Shown: in pieces, positions 32,964 through 44,599 of the stretch
Layout of the letters: the number at the start of each line of letters is the position of its first letter
Numbering within the stretch: position 1 is the first letter of the stretch
Made by a program: the position numbers and the translations under genes
The notes under the pieces: model-generated
Seen by the model: only the letters and a program-made list of their open reading frames with translations
Database searches by the model: none
What the model was told of the DNA's origin: nothing
Assembly: GCF_008831285.2 (NCBI RefSeq)
Contig: NC_045139.1
Coordinates: forward strand, 26,268,412 to 26,332,411
Origin: Nymphaea colorata
Taxonomy: Eukaryota > Streptophyta > Magnoliopsida > Nymphaeales > Nymphaeaceae
Length of the DNA: 64,000 bases
Direction of reading: 5' to 3'

Positions 32964-35900
32964 TGATACAAACAGGTAAAACACTCATGTGTCTGTTAAC
33001 GGCTCAGGAGATGCTTTTGCTTTTACCATGCAGATATCCAACGGACGTCCCTTACTTTCTAAATTTACAGGTGAGAGGTTCACTAGGTAGACATATCCCA
33101 ACTGAAGGTCAATAGAGTTTGATTGCTAGCATACACTGAAAGGGGGTTACGAAACTGTGCTGCCTAGTTACTAGAAATGACAGTTTTTCACTACTACCAA
33201 AGTTTGTAATTCTGTATATTTGTACAACATGATCTTATATATATGGTTTGTGCTTCAGTGCCCAGCAAGACACTCGAGAAATAAGTTCACTGGATTTCAT
33301 TTGCTTATTTTTGGTAATTATGATGACAATATGGGTAATAAAGTTTTTTATCTGTTTCCCCATGAACTGCAGCACGTGCAGCACGTGCATGAGCTTTAAT
33401 AATTTGGTGTTTGGGCTAAAAAGAATGCTTTGTATGATCTTCAATTTCTGCTTAATGGTGACTAAGCAATTTCCTTCCTAATTTCAACAATAAGTCCATA
33501 CCTACGAACTTGCTTTTAACATTCATTATCAGACACCGGTTGGTCTGTTGAATAATGTAACAATACATTTTTCTTGTCATATGTAATTAGTCCATAATAC
33601 TATGTAAACTCATGAACTGAACGATGATGAATTGCATATTACTGCTCTAAGTTCCTGTCTTCCAAGCACCTCATATGCGAGCCGAAAAAGAAAACATTCC
33701 TTGTAATTCTCGATTATAATTTGCTCGCAAAAGGTAACTAATATTTAGTTAAACTAAAGGAGAAATATATTTCAGCTTCTTAAAGAGTTTGAGGCCCATT
33801 CCGTCGAGCCCCTGCCAAAGTAGTTTACTCTCTGAACATACAAAAAGTGATGTTCTGGGCTGTTGTTTGTTGCTTACTTTCTTTCCCACATAATAATTTT
33901 CTGAAACTGTGGATTCTGCCACGGGAACTTCTTCAGCCGCACAAAAAGCGGAGTCACATTTGCTTGATTCAAGAAATTGAACCAGAAGACAGCTGGAAAC
34001 TTGAACTTCAAATATAAACCTGATGGATTTTTCAGCTATGTTTTGTCTGTATTTCAAAACGTCTGTGTGGGGACCTTTACTGCAGTGTTCCAATCCCACC
34101 ACTGCATAATACAAATACTCAAACCATATCAACTGAGGCATGTAATAATCAGAGCATGAAACTTATGGCACGAATCACTTCCCCCAATTCACTCGAATAT
34201 AAGTCTTTCCATCAGACCGTGGTCGTCTATAATGCCCACAGTAACTGAAGTTGATCACTTATGAAATGCCTGCACATAGAACGCCAGTTCTGTGAAGGGC
34301 AAACAAGGAGGTGGCACCTAGAGGGTAGTCTTTTTTCCCCAGGTCTTAACAGTTAGACTGGTCGATGATAAGTTGGTGATAGCGAGGATGTGCAACTGCT
34401 AAAGGAGGTCAATGGGCATAGTGCGTGCAAAGATAACCTATACTTTCACTGTTTCACATGTTCAAATGGGATTTCACCAATTAAAGGCGACAGAATCTAA
34501 ACAAAAAGACTCCCATATGAAAGGTTGATTCTCCGGTGGTTCATGATTGAAGGCAACCTGTTTCCTGAGAGGGTAGATTGCAAGGACTTCAGAATAATTG
34601 CATAGCAAAGATTTTGAGAAATCTTCAAGAATTATGCATGCATATCACTAATTGTTTGTGTTTTGTGTGTGTGTGTGTGTGTTCTGGTAGCCATTTGAAG
34701 GTGCAAACAGGAGTTAGCGCGATAAATTATAGGCCACATAATTGGCTACCACGCTATAAGCCACATAATTAATTACCATTGCCTTCGTAGGAATTGACAC
34801 AGGTGCACAGGCAGTGTAAGAGCAAAAACCGATATATCCCAAACAGCTATATCTCAGGGAGACAACCATTTGATCTGGTTCCGATTTCACCTTCTTAGCC
34901 TAGACGTAAAATCTATTGCTTTCAGGATCTACGAAAAGCAATACAAGCAGCTATGACACCTTTGGTTTGGGTGTAGGGTTTCAGTGCACTAGTTTCACCT
35001 GCATGCACTTGTTGCTATCACTCACTTCTGGTTCAGCTTCTAGGGGTACGCACCGAGCAATTCACCATGTCATGACTTGTAGATCCGCACTTTTGATAGT
35101 ACTTGATCATTGCTACATACTCCATGGTTCAAGCTAGACACGCCTTCAGCAACATGAAGTTCCACCCATGCTGTGCGCAGAAAAACAAGTGGAACTTCTA
35201 TCAGCAAACCATGTCTCTCCACCATTTTAGTGATGAAATTTGCCCCAATGAGCTCCATCAACCCACATTTGGATTCTGCTGGAGGCTTCAATCTTTTAGC
35301 ACTTTCCCTTGCCACCACCGATTGGCAACCAGAGGCAACAATAGATTTGAGAGTAGTGAATATAAAATTGTAGTTGTACCTGCCACACCTAGTCCCTCCA
35401 GTGATTACAGCTACAGGTGAGTACTGGAACAGTTGGATAATTTGCTGATAAGCTTCCTTGGATTTGTGTAGCCGTTTTCTGCGGTAAATCTCCTGCTTCT
35501 CCAAAGAGGGAATGTGCATTTCCAAGCTATCTTCGACATCACTCTAAAATATCTCCGCCCCTCTCCGCCCCTCCATGTGCACCAGGTTTAGGAGCCACCG
35601 ATGACAAACTTCTCAACCTCCATTACGCCTTCTCGGCACCCCTCCACACCTTCGCCCTGAAATCCTCATTTACCCATGTTCATGGAAGCCTTCACCTGTC
35701 TTGACTTCAATTCTAGAAGCTCATTCCCAAGCAGGGTCGGATCTTTTTTTAAATTCAAATGTAAGTTTAAAAAAAAAAATTATTTATCATATACAAAAAT
35801 TTATAAATGATCTTAACATTCCTATAAAAAAAGATGAAATTATAATTCAGCCCCCACCATGACTTGCTTGTCATCTCTAAACCATCTCTAGCCCTTTCGG

Positions 35901-37461
35901 AGGACTGCATGAAATGCATTCGTTTTAATAACATTTTTATGCATTTTTAATGAGATTTAGCGTTTAAAAATTAAAACTCTAAGTTTGTGCTGTGCATGGT
36001 TCAGGGAGCCGCTGTTCGTATTTGATAAAAAAAAAAAAATCGAATTTAGCGAAATATATTTTAATCATTCGAATTCGGTTTCCAAAGGTTAAAGTAGTAA
36101 TTTTACATTCTACGATCCGAAGTCCTTTTGTCTTGGTCTCATATTCTTGTTGCATGTTATTTATCTCTTATTCTCGTTGCAAGTTATTTAGTCTTAATAA
36201 AATTAAGATGAGCTATTTAGTAAAAAAACAACTACTTGACCCCATGGTGAAAAAAGAGAGTTAATGGATTTTTTTTTTTTTTTTTTTTAGAATCTTGAAA
36301 TTAGGAGAAACCTAACCCGTTTGAGTGGAGAAGCCTATCATCACCTTCTTTTGGAGCCGTTTGATAGATTTGAAAACTTGAAATAGGAAAAAAAGAATGG
36401 AAAAGATCATTTCCATTCTCGTTTTGTTGTGTATGTGACGACTAAGAAACAAGTTTTTCCTTGAAATGAAATGAAGATCGAAGGCACCATTGAATGTCAT
36501 GGAGTTTTAGCATCTTCAAACGACTACCACACTTAGAATTTTGCTTCTAATTTTCTTTTGTTGACTTTCGTAACAAATGAATATGAACCTTTGTAGTAGG
36601 ATTTTCTTATTTCATTTATTTTTATTAGTGCACACACTCCTGTGTTTGTTGAAAAGGGTCTACGTAACACTATGGACCGTTTTGTAGAATTTTAATTGCA
36701 TATAATGGAAGTATTTCTTTTAAGTATTATAACTTTTGTTCTGTCTTGAATTCACCAGGTTTAATGGAAGCGTTGGTGTAATCTGATAGATATATGAATC
36801 GAAATATTTGATTTGGTTCAAGTACTGATCTCGTTCCAAATGTCAAGTGAAAATCAATGTCAATGGGGCTACATTACTGAAATTATATGTCAGCTAGTCA
36901 TTTTGAACTAATATTTTTATCATTTTCTTGTCAAATTTTCTATTGCACATATATTGAAACAATACTCAAGACTAGTGTCATATATGCATACATATAAATA
37001 TCCATGTGGAATTCAATCAAAATGAGGAAGAAATTAAGAGGTATATATTATAAGTCATTCACATCAAGCCACATACGTTGTCTTGCCTAGTTGCCTATCT
37101 CTTTATTTCTCCATTCTAAAAAAATAATTCATACTGACCTCTCTCTATTTCTCTTACGCATGCACATGGATACACAAAAAATGAAAAATGAGCAGGCAAG
37201 GGGTGGAGCCGCATGTGGGCAATTGCCCGCGCTGCCTAATAAAAAATTCTCTTGTTGGTACTTAGTTCTAAATTGTTATATATGTACATATAAAATGCTC
37301 GTTAAATACATAATGAGTGCATTTAGCCAAACATATCCGGCGCCTCGCCTCCACTGCGAGAAAGCCTATTGAAAAGCAGATGTTAAGAAATCAGATGCAT
37401 GAAAAGTTTTCCATGTCCAACCCGATTTATGTATAATAATAGTAATAATAAGCAAGAAACG
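32964..37461. other. PICBP 3' region and intergenic
   Basis: The PICBP-like 3'UTR probably extends to about 33250-33560. Two minus-strand frames, 34141-33749 (about 130 codons) and 35525-35070 (about 151 codons), are the largest open frames here; I recognise no domain in either. A TG repeat lies at 34663-34681 and a T run at about 36269-36288. The part 36340-36535 has inverted ends (AGCCGTTTGA and, reversed, AGTCGTTTGAAG) and may be a small MITE. Confidence 0.5.
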
Positions 37462-37773
37462 TTAGTGCACTGTTTGGATTGAGGGAAAGAGAGGGAAAGG
37501 AATGGATGGAGGGGTGAGGCAGTGAACTGAAAGGGAAAGGAGAAGAAAATAAAGGAAAGGAGTGTCCATTCCTTTTCCTCCTAATCTCTTCATTTTTGTA
37601 AGGATTGGAATTACATTAAAAAAATCATTTCCTTTCTTTTTCTTTGCACCCAAACACAGTTCTTAGATTTTCTTTCATTTCCCTTTATTAATTAGTCATT
37701 CAAATACAAGAAAGGTCTTTCTTTCCATTCTTCTCTCTCTCTCTCTCTCTCCCTTCAACCAAACAGGGTGTAA
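37462..37773. mobile_element. MITE-like element, copy B (312 bp)
   Basis: Flanked by TTA and TAA. Termini CACTGTTTGGATTGAGGGA (left) and CACCCTGTTTGGTTGAAGGG (right, reversed) are inverted repeats. The interior matches copy A at 24439-24753, including GGATTGGAATTA and CCAAACACAGTTCT. It has the same length class and no coding capacity. A CT microsatellite lies at about 37733-37752. Confidence 0.7.
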
Positions 37774-38178
37774 GTTTCCATTGTTTACACTTTCAGAGAG
37801 AAGCATCTTCGGGGTCTTACTCAATTGTTATATATAGCCTTTGGATATATGGATCTGATTCTGGAAAGAAATTCATTACTGGACATGATCCTCTCGTATG
37901 TTTAGGTCTTGGCATGCACGCGTGTAGGCTCTGATCACCACACTCGGTCTGGCTTTAATATAATTCTAGTGCTAATTGTTCAAACACCCTGTTTGAATGG
38001 CTGGACAGGATGTCCTAAAATGTATTATTGAGGCATTCCACCTCAGGTAAACAATGTGGCCAGGGAGAATGCCATGAGACACTTGGTTTCCATTTCCCAA
38101 ATCTTAAAACTGTGAGTAGAGCGGGAGTGTTTGACACCACATTCTATTAGTGGGCATCCGAGATGGAGTGCATAAAAG

Positions 38179-38477
38179 TAGGGATGTTCAATAAGTGGAG
38201 TCAACTCGTGCTCGACTCGATTAAACTTCGACTCTAGTTTGACTCGAAAGTTAAACGAGTCAAGTTGAGGCTTATAATTGATAACTCGAGTTTGTAAACA
38301 AGTCGAATTTGAGTAAGTTAGTCGAGGTCGAGCTCGGACTCATAAGCGAGTCGAGCTCGAACTGACCTCATAAAGCTCAAGTTGAGCTCAAGCCGACCTT
38401 GAGTCAATTTCTAGCCAAGCTTATGCGACTCAAGTCAAGTTCGAGCTGGCCGAGCACTACCTTGTTGTACATCCGTA
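38179..38477. mobile_element. CTCGA-rich hAT-like element
   Basis: The ends TAGGGATGTTCAA and (reversed) TACGGATGTACAA match at 11 of 13 positions over a 299-bp element full of GACTCGA, CGAGTC and GAGCTCGA words. The flanks CATAAAAG and TCTAAAAT share five of eight bases, a weak target duplication. Confidence 0.68.
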
Positions 38478-38920
38478 TCTAAAATACCCCATCATGTCCT
38501 TTAATGACGTCTTAATAACCAAGAACAGATCTGTCCTCAGTGCTTACTCTAGAAGTCCAAGTGGACGGCACCACAGCCACAAGTTCAATTAGTGGTGGGA
38601 AAGGAGCATCTCCTTCAAGTTGACGCATAAAAGGGAGGGCCCTTTGTAGGTGTTTAACTTTTTTCCTTTTCTACTAAAAGCTCTTTTTTATGATTTATAT
38701 ATCTTGGTGTTGGATCTAGCCTCACTTTTGGGTCTTGCGTCATTTGAGGATATCACATATGTGGTCTCTTTCTCAAGTATTGGGAAAAGTGACTGAGAAA
38801 TTGGTGTATTTGGACATTTGTGTACAAGAGATCATGGTTGGCAAATTCATCTATCCGAGTTGTGTATCACCTAAGTCGATTAGGATCATCCATTTACTAG
38901 ATCACCAGTCAGGGCTAGAC
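38478..38920. other. Intergenic spacer between two hAT-like elements
   Basis: No gene seen; ordinary sequence separating the two CTCGA-rich elements. Confidence 0.6.
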
Positions 38921-38928
38921 GAATCAGC

Positions 38929-39453
38929 TAGGGGTCAACATGAGCGGAGTCAAGTCCGAACTCAGTCAGCTCGAGCTCGGCTCGACTAATGAAACCTTGA
39001 GCTCAACCTGACTCGAGCTCGAGAATAGCTTCACGCAAGCAGCTCAAGCTCGACTCGGCAGTTGCGTGTTGAGCTCGAGCTCGACTCAACAAACTCATTT
39101 GAATAGAATTGATATTCATCGTTACTTATTAAGCTTAAGCTCGATTCGATTAAGGCTCGACAAAACTCGTTTGAATAGAATTGATATTCATCGTTACGTG
39201 TTGAGTTTGAGGTCGTCTCGATTAAGGCTCAACAAACTCATAAACTCGTTTGAATACATCGACTTGATTAAGGTTCGACAAACTCGATTAAGGCTCGAGC
39301 TCGACTCGGCAGTTACACATTGAGCTCGAACTCAAATTGATTATTTGAACGAGTCGACTCATGAACTCGTGCACGACTCGTTAAGCAAATGACTCGACTC
39401 AAATTCGTTCACAAGCCGAGCTTTAACGAGTCGAGCTCCGTTGTTCACCCTTA
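38929..39453. mobile_element. CTCGA-rich hAT-like element with exact TSD
   Basis: A 525-bp element with inverted ends TAGGGGTCAACA and (reversed) TAAGGGTGAACA, 10 of 12 matching. The 8-bp target duplication GAATCAGC is exact (38921-38928 and 39454-39461). Both halves are packed with AGCTCGAGCTCG/GACTCG words, and an internal segment around GAATTGATATTCATCGTTAC is duplicated (39107-39126 and 39177-39196). No transposase. Its 8-bp TSD and TAGGG ends place it with the element at 1141-1590. Confidence 0.85.
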
Positions 39454-39560
39454 GAATCAGCTAATTATATGTACTTTTTTTTGTTGTATGTCGATAAGTA
39501 CTGGAGTTTGTTGTTTTTTGAATTGTAAAATATCACAAACTTTACTAAATATATAAAAGT

Positions 39561-39822
39561 ACTCATGTTACAAGTTATTCAGTTTTGGTTGATGAAAAAA
39601 TCAAACGTAATACTCATGTTACAAGTTACTTATTGGTTATGTTAAAATCAAACATAATACTCATGTTACAAGTTACTCATTTTCGTTGGTTGATGAAAAA
39701 ATCAAACGTAATACTCATGTTACAAGTTACTCATTTTCGTTGGTTGGTGAAAAAATCAAACGTAATACTCATGTTACAAGTTACTTAGTTTTTGTTGATG
39801 AAAAAAAATAAAACGTGATGTT
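39561..39822. repeat. Minisatellite, five units of 47-54 bp
   Basis: Units start ACTCATGTTACAAGTTA at 39561, 39612, 39659, 39713 and 39767, each followed by a GTTGATGAAAAAATCAAACG-like segment. The units abut with no unique spacers. Units 3 and 4 are nearly identical. Confidence 0.92.
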
Positions 39823-41320
39823 TTGACGCTTTATCTTCTTCATTTATTTATTTATAGAAAAAATGCACTATAAAAATTTATGATCTAAACCCGCCGAGTC
39901 GTCGGTCAACTTATATTTAATTCATTGACCAATCTTCAGCCGATTAGGGTCCGAGTCATGAGTTCATAAACTATGCAAAGGATAAAAAAAAAACCATCAT
40001 CGTGTCATATAAGCAAGTGTTTTCTTTACTATACATATCTGCAACTAAGTCTACTAGCATATAGTTTATAATGGCGATGCCGGTACAGTAACCAACGTCT
40101 GGTGATGAACTTCGAACAACATAATCAATACATTCAAAGAAACAAGTTCATAAATCACCGTTAAGACATTGACAGATTTATCAAAATATGTTAGTTTTCT
40201 TGCTGACTTAGGTGCAAATTAACAAGTCTGATGGTTGGCCATGGTGGCCACTTGCCCACATGACTTTATTGTGATAAAAAATGTCACTTATGAATGAGAA
40301 AGAGTACTGAGATTGCCTACCGTGTCATCAAAATTTGTTTGAAGGGATTCTTTGTGTAGGAGAGACATTTTTATATTTAACTCTCTCCAATGGGTGTAGC
40401 GTAGTTTATCAGAATCTAGTCATGAGTTTGATTTCTATAGTTGTTATTCTTTTAGACTGCAAATATAAGATGTGCGACATTTTAGTTGACAGATGTATTG
40501 CTTCGCTCCTAGATCTAAAAGCAAAGAGAAAGTAGCTTCAGGCTATGTCCCCTTGTCCCATATTTTACTAGCATACAATTTCTACCTAAATATGATTGCA
40601 TTTATAAAAAATTAATGATTTCTCTACTATGAATCAACCGTTAAGGCCCTGGATTCATATGAAAATTGGTTTTGTGGAGTTGCAGCTTTATAAGCTGTTT
40701 GAGAGACATTATTTTGGGTTTTCAGGTAGTTTTATTTGACTTGCAGAAAAATCAACCTTGATAATTATCCATAATAAGAAAACAATGAAGAGACACCAAA
40801 GTATGGCTCTCCACAAAGAACGTTTAGTTCTTTAATTTGAAGATTTGTTGTCACTTACTGTTTACATCTGATATTGAAAATTGTTCATGTTGGTTGAATT
40901 CTAGTAACTTAAACACCAAAGAATGGGCACTACTGACTGATTGAAAAAATGTGCCACTAGCATTTTAAATTTTAAATTAATGACCACTTTGGGAAGATGA
41001 AAAGTGAAGGAAATGTCAATCTGCAATTAGTTTAAGTCATGGTACAAGCATTGGCCTACACTAGCCCCACAATTTTTCTTTATTTTCATACAAGTGCCTT
41101 CATATATTTACTTATGTATATATACAGGTGCCTCTTAAGGAATGAAGATGTCTGAATTGGTGCCTCTCGGCCAAAAATTTCTTGCTACACCACTGAGTGC
41201 AGCAAGTATAATTTTCTAAGGCTAATGCACATATTTGGTGGGTGGTTTTTATTCAATCCACATCATTCTATTCTTTATCTTTTTTAGGATAAAGGTGAAC
41301 CACAATTACCAAGCATTATG
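39823..41320. other. Intergenic, no gene seen
   Basis: AT-rich; open frames are short and unrecognised (for example 40335-40535). Nothing I can name. Confidence 0.6.
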
Positions 41321-41324
41321 AGTA

Positions 41325-41735
<411 letters not shown>

Positions 41736-41739
41736 ATGG

Positions 41740-42904
41740 CAATAATAATGTTCTCTTTTCTCTTGCTATGGAAACCCATTGTTTGTTTAAATAGTTGGCA
41801 GCATAAAGCAATGATCTGAATGAGATCTGTGGGGAAACAAACACATCCTTAGTGAGTGACCGTTTGGCATTAGGAACAATTCCATAAGACTAGCTTAAAA
41901 TTGCGGAAGATTTGTAGGACACTTGTTCAAGCATCCGCTCTTAGGGTCTCCAACTTGACATCCATATTTTCCTCTTACTAACTAGAGGCGGTTCTTATTT
42001 GGATCATCATATTGTAACTGAAAACATGGTCGAGTAGGCATATGGTATCTTTGTTGGATCGACAAGTCTTAATGGATTTCTTATGTACGAGATATGTAGA
42101 GAAGACATTTTTTACTTGTGGAATCCAAGTATATTTTTACTTGTTGGATCTATGTTGCATTATGCTCATTTGTGTACACCAATCATATCATGTCCAAAGG
42201 TGATGTCCAGTATAAGATATTTTTCATGAACCCAACCGCACAAGTTCAAAGTTCAAACCCATAAAAAGTTCCCACAATTAGAATCCAAGGCCATTACTAA
42301 AAACAATTCTCATTTACACATTTTGGATATGGAAAGTTTGAATTATGCATTTCAGTCTTCATTAATACTGACAAATCATGTTTTTGATGAAATAGAACTG
42401 AATTGAATTCAAGATATATGCGAATCTTGATTTGGAGAGACACACGGAGTATCTTGGTGTTCTCCAAAGTTGTATCAATTCTGAACTGTAAAATTTATTC
42501 AATACCAATATTGATTCGTTCTACTTGTACATGTGAACAACATACTTTCCAAATTCAACTCCGAATACAATCTAAAGGAATAAGAGAAACCCAATTCATG
42601 CATATTGGAAAATGGTGTAACTACAAAAAGGCTTAAGTTCAAACTTTATTTCAAGCCGACGACTAGTTTTTGTTCGACAACATACGTTATTGAGTTCCAT
42701 ACATTAGCATGATTATGTAAGAATGATGCCTCTGCCCTACAGTCCACACGCTCCCTATATATATATATATATACACACACAAAAAGAGAAAAAGAGAAAG
42801 AGAGAGAGAGAGTTATTGAAATTTGTCGTGCTGGACGACCCCACTTCTCATGTCTACAATTTGGATATATTTACTTTTGGTTGTGTAATCTTTTAGTGCT
42901 AAAA
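41740..42904. other. Intergenic, no gene seen
   Basis: AT-rich. Contains AGATCTGTGGGGAAACAAAC at about 41825, a word shared with the old dispersed repeats at 4.8 and 26.2 kb. TA/CA and GA microsatellites lie at about 42757-42812. No gene recognised. Confidence 0.55.
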
Positions 42905-43937
42905 AATGGTAATATTACTAAAAATAGCTACCCATTGAAAATTTATTTGGATTTGAATCTCATTTGACCGATTCATTAAGTTGTGTTTGATTTCTTATGG
43001 ATCTCAGATGCAAGGAAATCTCAAATTCATGATGATTGAAATCAGTTTTTAGTTTCAATTCAACATGAACAGCATTTTAATGTAAAAAGTGTGGATTTAA
43101 AATTGAATTGGAGAGGTAGGGTTAGACTTGAAAACCGCAAATCTCAAATCACTCACTTGAGATTCGTGGTAATCAGATACGACCTTATTTTTCTTCCAGT
43201 CCTTTTTTATATCAACTTTTTTTTTTTTTTGAGAAAAAAAGAGATTTGGCTCGGATAGAGAATTTTACAAATAAATTTTAAATTAAAGTGATAATACATC
43301 AGGTACAAATATAGATGACCATAATGATGCAGATATGACAATTTAATCTGAAAAATAATTTTTAATACCTGACTAACAAAAAAAAAATAAAAAAGTAATC
43401 CATGTTCAGCGAAAAGAATGGACAGAAGACAAAAATGGCAATATTACTAAAAATAGCTACCCAGTGAAAATTTATTTGGATTTGAATCTCATTTGACCGA
43501 TTCATTAGTCGTGTTTGATTTCTTACGGTTCTCAGATCCAAGGAAATCTCAAATTCATGGCAATTGAAATCCATAGTAGTATTAAACTGTGGATTTCACT
43601 TTTTATCTTCAATTTAACATGAATTTCAAGAAAACGTGTGGATTTAAAATTGAATTGGAGAGGTAGGTTTAGACTTGAAAACCGCAAATCTCAAATCACT
43701 CACTTGAGATTTCTGGTAATCAATCAGAGACACCACCTTGTTCTTGTTTTTTTGAGACAAAAAGAGTCGATTCGGATAGAATTTTACAAATAATTTTAAA
43801 CTAAAGCGATAATTAGCGATCAGGTACTACAACGACTTGTATACACGACGATAATGACGCAGATATGACAATTTAATTTGGAAAATAATTTACTAAAAAA
43901 TAAAAAAATCCATTCTACAGGGAAAAGAAGAGCGACG
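42905..43937. repeat. Tandem duplication (2 x ~0.5 kb) upstream of SDP1
   Basis: Unit 1 is 42905-43433 and unit 2 is 43434 to about 43937, head to tail. Shared blocks in order include AATATTACTAAAAATAGCTA, TTGGATTTGAATCTCATTTG, GGATTTAAAATTGAATTGG, ACCGCAAATCTCAAATCACT and CAGATATGACAATTTAAT. Differences are substitutions and small indels. The duplication ends about 0.66 kb before the SDP1 start codon, so it lies in the likely promoter region. Confidence 0.92.
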
Positions 43938-44437
43938 ACTGGGCGGGATGTTTGGCACGAGTAACACGCCACCTTTCCTTTTCTCTCTATCCCTCGCTTC
44001 GCCACGTATGAAACAAACCCGTTATCCTTCCGAAATGTTCGCACGCGAAAAGGGTTCTGGTTAGTGCGGGGCCCTCAGAACCTCCTTGACGTTATTTTTG
44101 CAACCGCACCTTCGATTTTTATGATTTATCAATAACACGCGCCACGTTTAACAAGGAATTCAATTGACCTCAACTTCTTCGGCCCCCGCACCAAGCGCAT
44201 CTCCGGCTCCCCGACTGAAAATCAAAATATACTATGAGACTCGATTGGGTTATTCCTTGTAAGATCTGGGAGCGAAGACGAAAAGGCCTTTTGCTTCCGG
44301 GAAACGCCTCACCTCCGTTTAAATCCGACGAGGATCCGCGTCACCCACACTCAACCTGTGAGATCTCCTCTCGCTTATCCCCATCCTCCTCCCCTTCAAC
44401 TCTCTTCACCTGACATGAAAACAAAGGTGTGGGGGGG

Positions 44438-44472
<35 letters not shown>

Positions 44473-44599
44473 GTTCGATCGATCGATCGATCGATTGATT
44501 GATTGATAGAGAGAGCGGGTTGCATCCCCATCTGTTCTCGAGGCCATCTGCAATCGTCTTCGTCCTGCTTCTTGGTCTTGTTGGCTGCAGTGATTGGAT
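43938..44599 (+). promoter_or_regulatory. SDP1 proximal promoter and leader
   Basis: The GC content rises towards the gene. The leader holds a (GA)n run at 44440-44469 and a GATC/GATT tetranucleotide run at about 44476-44508, then a CT-rich stretch before the ATG. An upstream ATG occurs at 44414. The transcription start cannot be fixed from sequence alone. Confidence 0.5.
44440..44508. repeat. (GA)n and (GATC)n/(GATT)n microsatellites in the SDP1 leader
   Basis: About 30 bp of GA followed within 7 bp by repeated CGAT and then TGAT units, 92-160 bp before the SDP1 start codon. Confidence 0.9.

Noticed and set aside
39561..39822. CRISPR-like regular repeats
   Set aside because: Units are directly contiguous without unique spacers, in plant nuclear DNA; it is a minisatellite.
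44594..44599. SDP1 start two codons earlier
   Set aside because: That codon is TTG. The ATG at 44600 gives the conserved N terminus directly.
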